The notes under the pieces: model-generated
The model's input: only the letters and a program-made list of their open reading frames with translations
Databases searched by the model: none
Told to the model about the DNA's origin: nothing
Program-made: the position numbers and the translations under genes
Shown here: in pieces, positions 33,126 through 41,886 of the stretch
Layout of the letters: each line of letters starts with the position of its first letter
How positions within the stretch are numbered: the first letter of the stretch is position 1
Assembly: GCF_020400605.1 (NCBI RefSeq)
Contig: NZ_JAINRD010000028.1
Location: forward strand, 57,594-121,593
From: Streptomyces aculeolatus
GTDB lineage: Bacteria > Actinomycetota > Actinomycetes > Streptomycetales > Streptomycetaceae
Reading direction: 5' to 3'
DNA length: 64,000 nt

Positions 33126-34420
33126 GCCGAACTCGCCCTCGCCGCGCCCAGCCTGTCGTACAGCCGCGCCCCCGGGCACTCCGTCGCGAAGCCGTCCCGG
33201 TGGCCCGAGATGACGTTCAGCCGGACCCTCGTCCCGCTGCCGTACTGGCCGCCGCGCGCCACCTTCGTCTGTTTGCTCTCCGGGTTCTTGCCGAACAGGC
33301 CGAGCTTCCACGCCGTCAGCCGCGACACGGCGTTGACCGCGGCGGCGGAGGGCGCCGTCGAGCCGTAGTCGCCGAGGACGGCGATGCCCATGCTGTTGTG
33401 GTTGAAGCCGTACGTGTGCGCCCCCAGCACGGCGCGCGCGACGCCGCCCGCCCGGCCCTCGTAGACGCGGCCGCACTTGTCGACCAGGAAGTTGTAGCCG
33501 ATGTCCGCCCAGGCCAGGCTCCCGGTGTGGTAGCGGTAGATGCCGCGGATCAGGCTCGGGGCCTCGCTGCAGCGGTAGTTGTTGCCCGTCGCCGAATGGT
33601 GGACGAAGGCGATGTTCACGGTCTTCGTGTACTTGTATCCCTGCCGCGCGCTCTCGTCCGCGCCCCACCCCTTGCGCGTGACGATCTTCGGCCGCGGTCC
33701 GACGAACGGCCGGTCTGCGGCGGGCAGGGCCGGGGCGAGGCGGGCGGCGTCCGCTTCGGAACGGGCCTTGGACTGCGCGGCGAGCACGCCGGTGGCCGCG
33801 GCGCCGGACGTCCTCGCCGGCGACGCCCTGCCGGACCCCTGTGCCGCGCCGCCGCCGGGGTCGATCAGCTCCGCGCGCAGCCCCCGCGGCAGCGCCGCCG
33901 GGCCCGCCGACCGCGACTCCGCAGGCACGACGCGGACGTCGACCCCCGTCGAGCCGCCCACCCACAGCGGCGCCGTGCCCCCGCGCCGGGCCGCCGGACC
34001 CCCCTCGGCCGCCCCGGCCCCGGGGCCGGGATCGGGGGCGTCCGCGCCGTGGGCGTCGAGGCTCTGCCAGCCGGACCACTGGCCCGTCCCCGCCGACCTG
34101 GCCCGTACCTGCACGCGCGCGTGCAGCTCCGCCTCCGGGTCCTGCCAGACGACGCCGACCATGGTGAACGGTTCGACGTCCGGCCTGGACAGGCCCACCG
34201 CCCCCGCCCGGGGCCCGCGCGAGGACGAGTCCAGCGGTGCGAGGGGCAGCGACTGGGTACGGCCGCCGGCCTGCGCGGCCCGTTCGGCCCGCGTGGCCCG
34301 TTCGGCCTGAGGGATGGCAGCCGCCGAAGCTGCCGCCCCCGCGACCGGCGTCAGCGGGGCGAGCAGCGCGGCGGCGGATATGGCGATGACCGAGGAAGAA
34401 AGTGCGTACATATGACGCAT
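33104..34420 (-). CDS. Secreted PGRP-domain N-acetylmuramoyl-L-alanine amidase
   Basis: 438 residues. Signal peptide (to about residue 25-30, VAGAAASAAA), a 190-residue middle region with strand-rich motifs (FTMVGVVWQDPEAELHARVQV), then a PGRP/amidase-2 domain. Zinc ligands and catalytic residues appear in FVHHSATGNNY, ADIGYNFLVDKCGRVYEGR and ISGHRDGFATECPGARLY. It should cut the amide between muramic acid and L-Ala. ATG 34420 has GGAGG 10 bases upstream. Confidence 0.9.
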   Translation of the reverse strand: MRHMYALSSSVIAISAAALLAPLTPVAGAAASAAAIPQAERATRAERAAQAGGRTQSLPLAPLDSSSRGPRAGAVGLSRPDVEPFTMVGVVWQDPEAELHARVQVRARSAGTGQWSGWQSLDAHGADAPDPGPGAGAAEGGPAARRGGTAPLWVGGSTGVDVRVVPAESRSAGPAALPRGLRAELIDPGGGAAQGSGRASPARTSGAAATGVLAAQSKARSEADAARLAPALPAADRPFVGPRPKIVTRKGWGADESARQGYKYTKTVNIAFVHHSATGNNYRCSEAPSLIRGIYRYHTGSLAWADIGYNFLVDKCGRVYEGRAGGVARAVLGAHTYGFNHNSMGIAVLGDYGSTAPSAAAVNAVSRLTAWKLGLFGKNPESKQTKVARGGQYGSGTRVRLNVISGHRDGFATECPGARLYDRLGAARASSASYQGRR

Positions 34421-34493
34421 ACTTTCCACACCTCCCACCGCTGTCCATTTGCCTCTGCCGGACGGAGTAACGCGACGGCGTAACCTGGCGGCG

Positions 34494-35237
34494 ATGAACC
34501 CCACCGCCGCCACCCCCGCCGCCCTGCTCGACGCCGCCCTCGCCGCCGACCCGGCCCGCCCCCTGGTCACGTACTACGACGACACCACCGGCGAGCGCGT
34601 CGAACTGTCCGTCGCCACCTTCGCCAACTGGGTGGCCAAGACCGCGAACCTCCTCCAGGGCGACCTCGCCGCCGAGCCCGGCGACCGCCTCGCGCTGCTC
34701 CTGCCCGCCCACTGGCAGACCGCCGTCTGGCTGCTGGCCTGCGCCGCCACCGGCGTCACCGCGGTGCCCGCCGACCCCGACCCGGCCGCCGCCGACCTCG
34801 TCGTCAGCGGACCCGACACGCTGGAGCAGGCCCGCGCCTGCACGGGCGAGCGGGTCGCCCTCAGCCTGCGCCCGCTGGGCGGCCGCTTCCCGCAGCCCCC
34901 GGCCGGCTTCGCCGACTACGCGGCGGAGGTGCCCGGCCAGGGCGACCGCTTCCAGCCGTACGCCCCCGTCGACCCGGACGCGCCGGCGCTCGACGTGGCG
35001 GGCGCGCGGTTCACCGCCGCCGAGCTGGTCGAGCGCGCCCGCGCGGACGCGCAGTCGGCCGCGCTGGCACCGGGCACCCGCACGCTCTCGACACTCGGGT
35101 ACGACACGTGGGAGGGGCTCTCCGCGGGGCTCTACGCCCCGCTGGCCGCCGGCGCCTCGGTGGTGCTCTGCCCATACCTCGACCGGCTCTCGCCGGAGCG
35201 GCAGGAGAAGCGCAGGGCGGACGAGCGCGTCTCCTGA
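34494..35237 (+). CDS. TIGR03089 family protein (ANL-like fragment)
   Basis: 247 residues. It looks like the N-terminal part of an AMP-binding (acyl-CoA synthetase-like) enzyme (ATFANWVAKTANLLQGDLAAEPGDRLALLLP), but it lacks the adenylation motifs and the C-terminal domain, so catalysis by itself is unlikely. The family is conserved in actinobacteria at about this length, commonly near LCP genes, so it is not a simple pseudogene. It is divergent from the amidase with only 73 bases between. Confidence 0.8.
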   Translation: MNPTAATPAALLDAALAADPARPLVTYYDDTTGERVELSVATFANWVAKTANLLQGDLAAEPGDRLALLLPAHWQTAVWLLACAATGVTAVPADPDPAAADLVVSGPDTLEQARACTGERVALSLRPLGGRFPQPPAGFADYAAEVPGQGDRFQPYAPVDPDAPALDVAGARFTAAELVERARADAQSAALAPGTRTLSTLGYDTWEGLSAGLYAPLAAGASVVLCPYLDRLSPERQEKRRADERVS

Positions 35238-35389
35238 CCGCGCCGCGCACCGCCCCCTGAGCGACGCGCGCGGGCGAAGTTATCGGCCATAGCACCTCAT
35301 TCGTGATGCCATGTACCGAATGCGGCGGACCGTACCCCGGGGTGCCCGGCCGTCCGCACAGGTGGACACCGGCCGAGTGAGTGTGAGGG

Positions 35390-36577
35390 ATGGGCGCAGA
35401 CGAGACCGGCCCGCGGGAGGACGCCTCCCCGGCCCCGGCCGACCCCGGGCAGCCCGGCCGCCCCGGCAGCCCGCCCCGCCGGGGCGCCCGCCCCCGCAGC
35501 CGCCGCCGCGTCCTCGTCCGCAACATCGGGCTCGGCCTCGCCCTCTTCGTCCTCGCCGTCTCCGGCGTCGGCTGGTACTTCTACCAGCGCTTCGACAGCA
35601 ACATCACCGTCGACTCCGCCACCGCCCGCGAGCTGGAGCGCTACGAGGAGGACCGCCCCCCACCCGCCGCGGGCGGGGCCACCAACATCCTCGTCATCGG
35701 CTCCGACTCCCGCGCGGGCAGCGAGCGCTACGGCCACGACACCGGCGTCGAACGCTCCGACACCGCCGTGCTCCTGCACCTCGCCGGCGAACGCGACAGC
35801 GTCACCGCCGTGAGCATCCCGCGCGACCTCATGGTCAAGATCCCCGACTGCCGCCGCCCCGGCGGCGGGAAGAGCGGCAAGCAGGTCAACCAGTTCAACT
35901 TCAGCTTCGCCTACGGCGGCGCCGCCTGCACGATCCGCGTGGTGGAGAAGCTCGTCGGGGTGCGCGTCGACCACCACGTCATCGCCGACTTCCAGGGCTT
36001 CAAGGAGGTCGTGGACGCCGTCGACGGCGTGGAGGTGTGCCTGCCCGCGCCGATGCGCGACACATCGGCCAAGCTGCGGCTGCCCGCGGGCCGCCAGGTG
36101 CTCGACGGAGAGCAGGCGCTCGGCTACGTACGGGCACGCAAATCCCTCGACGGCGGCAGCGACACCCAACGCATGGCGCGGCAGCAGGAATTCATGGCCT
36201 CGCTCGTCAACAAGGTCCAGAGCAACGGCGTCCTCTTCAATCCCCTGCGCCTCGCCCCGCTGCTGGACGGGGTGACCTCCGCGCTCACCGCCAACGAGGA
36301 GCTGTCGTCGCTCGCCGAGCTGTACGACCTCGTACGCATCGTGCGCGACGTGCCGCAGGAGCGCGTGCACTTCCTGACCGTGCCGCGCCGCCCGTACCGC
36401 CTCGACTCCAACCGCGACGAACTGGTGCAGCCGGCGGCCGGGGAGCTGTTCGCGGCGCTGCGCGCCGACAGCGTCGTGCGTTTCGTCTCGGAGGGCCGGA
36501 AGGCCAAGCAGGAGAAGGACTCCGGTGCACCGCCGGTCTTCAAGGGAACAACCCCTGTGGATGACATCTGCCGATAG
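35390..36577 (+). CDS. LCP-family protein (LCP 2)
   Basis: 395 residues. Membrane segment near residues 40-64 (IGLGLALFVLAVSGVGWYF), then the LCP domain: NILVIGSDSRAGS, RSDTAVLLHL, SIPRDLMVKIPDC, NQFNFSFAYGGAACTIRVVEKL, HHVIADFQGFKEVVDAVDGVE and TQRMARQQEFM. It lacks LytR_C. The two Cys in the domain (PDC and AACT) are positioned like a disulfide seen in actinobacterial LCP proteins. Confidence 0.92.
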   Translation: MGADETGPREDASPAPADPGQPGRPGSPPRRGARPRSRRRVLVRNIGLGLALFVLAVSGVGWYFYQRFDSNITVDSATARELERYEEDRPPPAAGGATNILVIGSDSRAGSERYGHDTGVERSDTAVLLHLAGERDSVTAVSIPRDLMVKIPDCRRPGGGKSGKQVNQFNFSFAYGGAACTIRVVEKLVGVRVDHHVIADFQGFKEVVDAVDGVEVCLPAPMRDTSAKLRLPAGRQVLDGEQALGYVRARKSLDGGSDTQRMARQQEFMASLVNKVQSNGVLFNPLRLAPLLDGVTSALTANEELSSLAELYDLVRIVRDVPQERVHFLTVPRRPYRLDSNRDELVQPAAGELFAALRADSVVRFVSEGRKAKQEKDSGAPPVFKGTTPVDDICR

Positions 36578-36799
36578 AGCGGATCAACGCGCACAAGGGG
36601 GGCACGGTGTATGGAGGGGATGCGCGGGATGTCCTGTTACGAGTGCGTGGAATTTGTCACGGGCGTCGCCAGTCGTCGAAAGAGGCGGCTAGTGTGAGCC
36701 GACCGGCCGCCTGACAGGCGGTCGTCGAGCGTATGGCAGGAAGACCGGGCGCCGACGGGGGGAGGCGCTGACCGAGCGATGTGAGGAACCCAAGCGACC

Positions 36800-38743
36800 G
36801 TGGATGGGCGAGGCCGTGGACACGCCGGCGAGGTCGACCCCGCCGATCAGTGGGTGTTCAATCCCGAGACCGGCAGCTACGAGCTGCGTCTCGACCCGCA
36901 GATCCCGGGCAGACAGGGCCCCCAGCCGCACGGCCAACACGCACCGGGTCCGCACGGTCACGCCCCGCAGGGATACGGGGGCCGGCCCCAGCCGCCGCAG
37001 CAGTACATCCCGCAGCAGAACGGCCAGCCCCAGCCCTCGCAGCCCCAGCACGGCGGCCCCCCGGGCCCGCCGCACGGGCAGCACCCGCCGCAACAGCAGC
37101 ACGCGCAGCCGCAGTCCGGCGGCCAGCACGCCGGCCGGCCCCAGCCGCAGCCCTCGTCCCAGTCCTCGCAGGCGGAGGCCCCCGAGCGCCCCCAGGAGCC
37201 CCGCCTGCCGTCCCAGCGCCGCCGCGGCGCGGCGGGCGGCTCCGCTGGTGCGGGCGGTGCGGGCGGCGCGGGCGGCTCCGGTACGGGACCGGGGTCCGGC
37301 CCCGACGGGCCGCGCAGCCGCCGCCGCCCCAAGCCCCGCAAGAGCAAGAAGAAGAAGGCGCTCATCTGGGTCTCCGGCGGCCTGGCGCTCGTACTCTTCG
37401 CCGTGGGCACGGCCGCGTACCTCGTCTACCGCAAGCTCAACGGGAACATAGACAAGGTCGAGGTCGCCGGCGAGGACCACGCGGCGGTCATCGACGGCCC
37501 CGTCAACATCCTCGTGATGGGCACGGACAAGCGCACCGGCAAGGGCAACGACGGCTACGGCGACATGAACAGCCCCGGCCACGCCGACACCACCCTGCTG
37601 TTCCACGTCTCCGAGGACCGCACCAACGCCACCGCGATGAGCATTCCGCGGGACATGATCACCGACATACCCGACTGCAAGACCAAGCAGGAGGACGGGA
37701 GCTGGAAGACCATCCCGGGGACGTACGGCACCAAGTTCAACGAGAGCCTCGGCCAGTTCGGCCGCGACCCGGGCTGCACCTGGAAGACCGTCGAGCAGTT
37801 GACCGGCCTCGACGTCAACCACTTCATCCTCGCCGACTTCAACGCCGTCAAGGACCTGTCCAGCGCGGTCGGGGGCGTCGAGGTCTGCCTGGCCGAGGAC
37901 ATCAACGACCCCAAGTCGAAGCTGAACCTGCCCGCGGGCCGGCACACCATCGAGGGCGAAGAGGCGCTCGCCTTCGTCCGCACCCGCTACTCGGTCGGCT
38001 TCGGCAGCGACCTGAGCCGCATCGAACTGCAGCAGCAGTTCCTCAGCTCGCTCATCCGCAAGATGAAGTCCGGCGGCTCGCTCAGCAATCCGAAGAAGAT
38101 GTACGACCTCGCCGACGCCGCCACCAAGGCGCTCACCGTCGACTCCGGCATCGGCAGCGCCAAGAAGCTCATGGACCTGGCCAACGACCTCAAGAAGGTG
38201 CCCCAGGACGAGATTACTTTCGCGACATTGCCGGTCCTGGACAACCCTGAGGACGATGCGACGGTCCTTATGGATGAGGCCAAGGCCAAGCCGCTCTTCA
38301 AACTGCTCAACGCGGACAAGCCGTTCGACGGTGCGAAGAAGGGCAAGAAGGGCAAGTCGGTGAAGAAGTCGGAGCCCGGGGAGGTGAGGGTCGAGGTCGT
38401 CAACGGCGGTGGGGAGTCCGGCATGGCGTCGGCCACCGCCACGTGGCTCGTGGAGGAGGGCGTGGGCTACGCCGCCGAGGCGGGCAACGCCTCCGAGCTG
38501 CCGGAGACCCGGCTGGAGTACGGCCCTGACCAGGCCGAACAAGCCGCGCGGCTCGCCGACATGATGGGACTGCCGAAGTCGGCAATGAAGAAGACGGGGG
38601 AGAACGCAGGGGCCGAAGGATCCATGACGCTCACGCTCGGCGAGGACTTCGCCGCGCCGGGCACCCCGGTCGAGGCGCCGGACAAGGCGCCGGACGGGGT
38701 GCAGAACGTCAAGGCCGGAGACAAGAACGTCTGTGCGAAGTGA
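36800..38743 (+). CDS. LCP-family protein with LytR_C domain (LCP 3)
   Basis: 647 residues from GTG 36800, with GAGGAA 11 bases upstream; the opening DPADQWVFNPETGSYELRL is a typical LCP N-terminal tag. A long Gln/Pro/His-rich tail fills residues 30-180. The membrane segment lies near 186-210, then the LCP domain (NILVMGTDKRTGK, HADTTLLFHV, SIPRDMITDIPDC, DLSRIELQQQFL). The C-terminal 130 residues are a LytR_C domain (VEVVNGGGESGMASATA), followed by a Cys-containing end. The tail probably interacts with cytoplasmic partners. Confidence 0.92.
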   Translation: MDGRGRGHAGEVDPADQWVFNPETGSYELRLDPQIPGRQGPQPHGQHAPGPHGHAPQGYGGRPQPPQQYIPQQNGQPQPSQPQHGGPPGPPHGQHPPQQQHAQPQSGGQHAGRPQPQPSSQSSQAEAPERPQEPRLPSQRRRGAAGGSAGAGGAGGAGGSGTGPGSGPDGPRSRRRPKPRKSKKKKALIWVSGGLALVLFAVGTAAYLVYRKLNGNIDKVEVAGEDHAAVIDGPVNILVMGTDKRTGKGNDGYGDMNSPGHADTTLLFHVSEDRTNATAMSIPRDMITDIPDCKTKQEDGSWKTIPGTYGTKFNESLGQFGRDPGCTWKTVEQLTGLDVNHFILADFNAVKDLSSAVGGVEVCLAEDINDPKSKLNLPAGRHTIEGEEALAFVRTRYSVGFGSDLSRIELQQQFLSSLIRKMKSGGSLSNPKKMYDLADAATKALTVDSGIGSAKKLMDLANDLKKVPQDEITFATLPVLDNPEDDATVLMDEAKAKPLFKLLNADKPFDGAKKGKKGKSVKKSEPGEVRVEVVNGGGESGMASATATWLVEEGVGYAAEAGNASELPETRLEYGPDQAEQAARLADMMGLPKSAMKKTGENAGAEGSMTLTLGEDFAAPGTPVEAPDKAPDGVQNVKAGDKNVCAK

Positions 38744-38748
38744 GGCGT

Positions 38749-38772
38749 ACGTGCGGACTGGACACCGCACGT
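38749..38772 (+). terminator. Small hairpin between LCP 3 and LCP 4
   Basis: 8-bp arms (ACGTGCGG and CCGCACGT) with an 8-base loop begin 6 bases after the LCP 3 stop. It may attenuate transcription into LCP 4. Confidence 0.4.
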
Positions 38773-38794
38773 CCGCGATCGACCAGGAGGCCCC

Positions 38795-40552
38795 ATGCGC
38801 CGCAGCAACGTCCGCGGTAGCGGAGCGAACGGTCGCTCCGACAGAGCCCGCGAGCTCGGCTGGGACGACACTCTGTACGAAGACGGGGGCGCGCCCGGCA
38901 TGCCGCGGCAGCGGGGCTACGCGCGTCACACCGACGACCAGGACCCGCACCACGACCCGCACCCCGACGACGGCCACGACGGCCCCGGCCCCGACGCCCG
39001 CTCCGAGAGCCGCATGGAGGGCCCCGGCGACGGCGGCCCGCCGCCGCGGCCCCGCCGCGCGATGCGCATCGCCCGCTGGTTCTTCGGCATCGTCGCCTTC
39101 CTCATACTCGGCACCGCGGCCGCCGGCTACCTCTACTACCGCGACCTGAACAACAACCTGGAGAAGGACCCCCTCAACCTCGGGAAGAACAAGCTCGACG
39201 AGAAGCAGCCCAACGCCGACGGCCAGACGCCGCTGGACATCCTGCTCCTGGGGTCCGACAGCCGGAACTCCGACGAGAACGTCCGCCTCGGCGGCGCCCG
39301 CGCCGACCGCGGCCGCAAGCCGCTCGCCGACGTGCAGATGCTGCTCCACGTCTCCGCGGACCGCAGCAACATGTCCGTCGTCAGCGTCCCGCGCGACACC
39401 CGGGTGACGATCCCCGAGTGCACCGACCCCGACGACGGCACCGTCTACCCCGAGACCACCAGCGCGACCATCAACACCAGCCTCCAGAACGGCGGCCCCG
39501 GCTGCACCGTCGCCGCCTGGGAGGCCATGACCGGCGTCTCCATCGACCACTTCATGATGATCGACTTCGCCGGCGTGGTGAGCATGGCCGACGCGGTGGG
39601 CGGCGTCCCCGTCTGCGTACGGGACAACGTCTACGACGAGGACTCCGGGCTGCGCCTCGAAGAGGGCGAGACGACCATCAAGGGCGAGCAGGCGCTGCAG
39701 TGGCTGCGCACCCGGCACGGCTTCGAGGACGGCAGCGACATCGGGCGTACGCACGCCCAGCACCAGTACATGAACTCGATGGCCCGCGAACTCAAGGAGG
39801 GCGCCAAGCTCTCCGACCCCGGCAAGCTGCGCAGGCTGGCCGAAGCGGCGACCAACGCGCTCACCGTCGACGAGGGCCTGGGCGACCTGAAGAAGCTGTA
39901 CGACCTCGGGAACGACATCAAGCGGGTGCCCGCCGAGCGCATCACCATGACGACGATGCCGTGGGTGCCGGACCCGCAGAACAACGCGCACGTCGTACCC
40001 AACGAGGAGGACGCGCCGCAGCTCTGGTCCATGATCCGCAACGACATCGCCTTCGACGGCAAGGACAAGCCCAAGAAGAAGAAGCCCGACGACCTCGTGT
40101 CCGAGGCCGAGCCGAAGGCGGAGATCCCCGTCCTCGTGCAGAACGGCACGGGCACCACCATGTACGCCCCGGTCACCGGCCGGGCCGGCGACATCGCCGA
40201 GGTGCTCGTCGACGACGGCTTCACCCAGGCCGCCACCGACGCCACCCCCAAGTCGCAGGCGGACACCACCATCACGTACGCGACCGAGGAGCAGCACGCG
40301 AACGCCCTGGCCGTGGCCAAGGCGCTCGGGCTGCCGGACCGGGCGGTGAAGCAGTCCACCGGCATCGACGGGGTGACGCTGATCGTCGGCGCGGACTGGC
40401 GGGAGGGTGACGCCTACCCGGCCGCCGAGGGCGGGGACGGCGAGGACGCGGGCGAGGAGTCGGGGCCGGAGAAGGCGCCGGAGAGCTCCAACCCGCTGGC
40501 CGGCAGCAACAAGAAGGCGTGCATGGACATCAACCCGTCCTACACCTGGTGA
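38795..40552 (+). CDS. LCP-family protein with LytR_C domain (LCP 4)
   Basis: 585 residues; AGGAGG sits 4 bases before ATG. A His/Asp-rich cytoplasmic tail (DDQDPHHDPHPDDGHDG) precedes the membrane segment near 90-115. LCP motifs: DILLLGSDSRNSDENV, LADVQMLLHVS, SVPRDTRVTIPEC, HFMMIDFAGVVSMADAVGGVP, DIGRTHAQHQYMN. LytR_C follows from about residue 450 (VLVQNGTGTTMYAP). Compared with LCP 3 the catalytic Arg in DIGRTHAQHQ is kept, so activity is likely. Confidence 0.92.
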   Translation: MRRSNVRGSGANGRSDRARELGWDDTLYEDGGAPGMPRQRGYARHTDDQDPHHDPHPDDGHDGPGPDARSESRMEGPGDGGPPPRPRRAMRIARWFFGIVAFLILGTAAAGYLYYRDLNNNLEKDPLNLGKNKLDEKQPNADGQTPLDILLLGSDSRNSDENVRLGGARADRGRKPLADVQMLLHVSADRSNMSVVSVPRDTRVTIPECTDPDDGTVYPETTSATINTSLQNGGPGCTVAAWEAMTGVSIDHFMMIDFAGVVSMADAVGGVPVCVRDNVYDEDSGLRLEEGETTIKGEQALQWLRTRHGFEDGSDIGRTHAQHQYMNSMARELKEGAKLSDPGKLRRLAEAATNALTVDEGLGDLKKLYDLGNDIKRVPAERITMTTMPWVPDPQNNAHVVPNEEDAPQLWSMIRNDIAFDGKDKPKKKKPDDLVSEAEPKAEIPVLVQNGTGTTMYAPVTGRAGDIAEVLVDDGFTQAATDATPKSQADTTITYATEEQHANALAVAKALGLPDRAVKQSTGIDGVTLIVGADWREGDAYPAAEGGDGEDAGEESGPEKAPESSNPLAGSNKKACMDINPSYTW

Positions 40553-40558
40553 CGCGTC

Positions 40559-40586
40559 GGCCCCGCTCGCGCACGCGGGCGGGGCC
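40559..40586. terminator. Terminator between LCP 4 and the glycosyltransferase
   Basis: A GC-rich stem (GGCCCCGC with GCGGGGCC, extended past one mismatch) begins 7 bases after the LCP 4 stop and lies between convergent genes. Confidence 0.65.
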
Positions 40587-40633
40587 GGTGGAAGCCCGGG
40601 GCCGGTGAGGAAACCGGGGAAGCGCGGCGTCGG

Positions 40634-41662
40634 TCAGCCGGCCGTGACCGCCGGGCGGCGGCTGGCGATCACCTTCTGCGCCAGCGCGCGCGGGCTGGTG
40701 AGGAACCCCCAGCCCCACGACATGTGCATCGTGGCCAGCGCCACCGGGATCTGCAGTCGCGCGCGTACCGGCAGCCCGCGGCCCGCGGGCACCGAGCCGG
40801 CCGCGATCCCGACGGCGTACGCGAGCGGGACCGCCAGCCCCAGCGGCGTCAGCGGCGTCACCAGCACCCCCGCGGCGATCCCGGCGAGGGCGGCGGGCGG
40901 CGCGAGATAGCGCGGGTTGATCGAGCCCTTGTGGTAGCGGGCGACGACGCGGCGCCAGCGGCCGTAGTCCTTGTACTGCTTGGCCAGCGCCCGCAGGTTC
41001 GGCCGCGGCCGGTACGAGACCTTCAGCTCCGGCGAGAACCAGACCGCCCCGCCCGCCGAGCGGATGCGGAAGTTCAGCTCCCAGTCCTGGGCGCGGATGA
41101 ACTCCTCGTTGTAGCCGCCCTGCCGCTCCAGCGCCTCCCGGCGGAAGACACCGAGGTACACGGTGTCCGCGGGGCCCGCCTCGCCGCCGGTGTGGAACGC
41201 CGCGTTGCCCACGCCGATGCGCGCGGTCATCGCCGCGGCGACGGCCTGCTCCCAGCTCGTCTCGCCCTCGGCGTGCATGATGCCGCCGACGTTCTGCGCG
41301 CCGGTCTCGGCCAGCAGCCGGACGGCGGTGGAGATGTAGCCGGGGGAGAGCATGCCGTGGCCGTCGACGCGGACCACGACCGGGTGCGAGGAGGCGTCGA
41401 TGGCGGCGTTGAGCCCGGCGGGCGTACGGCCCGTGGGGTTCGGCACCGTCTGCACCCGGCGTCTGCCGTCCGCGCTCTCGCGGACCAGCTCGGCGGCGAT
41501 GGCGTCGGTGCGGTCCGCGGAGGGGCCGAGGGCGATGACGACCTCCAGGTCGCCCGCGTAGTCCTGCTCCAGGATGTGCCGCACGGCCTCGCGCAGGTGC
41601 CGCTCCTCGTTGAGCACCGGCATGATCACGGAGACCGCGGGGGGCGTCGCAGAATCGTTCAT
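40634..41662 (-). CDS. Family 2 glycosyltransferase
   Basis: 342 residues. The GT-A fold starts SVIMPVLNEERHLREAV; the nucleotide-binding Asp is in VVVRVDGHGM and the second acidic motif in FIRAQDWELNFRI. Two hydrophobic segments near the C-terminus (VLVTPLTPLGLAVPLAYAVGIAAG) suggest membrane attachment. The ExoA/succinoglycan-type architecture suggests sugar transfer onto a polyprenyl carrier. It is flanked on both sides by LCP genes, consistent with making a polymer that LCP enzymes attach. Confidence 0.9.
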   Translation of the reverse strand: MNDSATPPAVSVIMPVLNEERHLREAVRHILEQDYAGDLEVVIALGPSADRTDAIAAELVRESADGRRRVQTVPNPTGRTPAGLNAAIDASSHPVVVRVDGHGMLSPGYISTAVRLLAETGAQNVGGIMHAEGETSWEQAVAAAMTARIGVGNAAFHTGGEAGPADTVYLGVFRREALERQGGYNEEFIRAQDWELNFRIRSAGGAVWFSPELKVSYRPRPNLRALAKQYKDYGRWRRVVARYHKGSINPRYLAPPAALAGIAAGVLVTPLTPLGLAVPLAYAVGIAAGSVPAGRGLPVRARLQIPVALATMHMSWGWGFLTSPRALAQKVIASRRPAVTAG

Positions 41663-41886
41663 ATCGCCGCTCAGGTTACCGCGAACGGGGGATCGGGGCG
41701 TGCCCGCAGGGTGGCGTTAAGCGTACCGACGGCGTGTGCGGGGCAGGTCGGCGGCTACGTCCCTACCGTGGTCGGGACCGCGCCCGTGCCCCCGCCCTGC
41801 CGCGCAGCCGCAGCCGAGCCCGTGCACGCACGTGTACGTACCGACAGCCCACGCCCGCACCCGAGCCCCGCGGAGGTCCCCCCACC

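Noticed and set aside
36689..40297. 1202-codon open frame on the minus strand opposite LCP 3 and LCP 4
   Set aside because: Its sequence is Val/Gly/Leu/Arg-rich without domain motifs and lies antisense to two clear LCP genes; long antisense frames are expected at this GC content.
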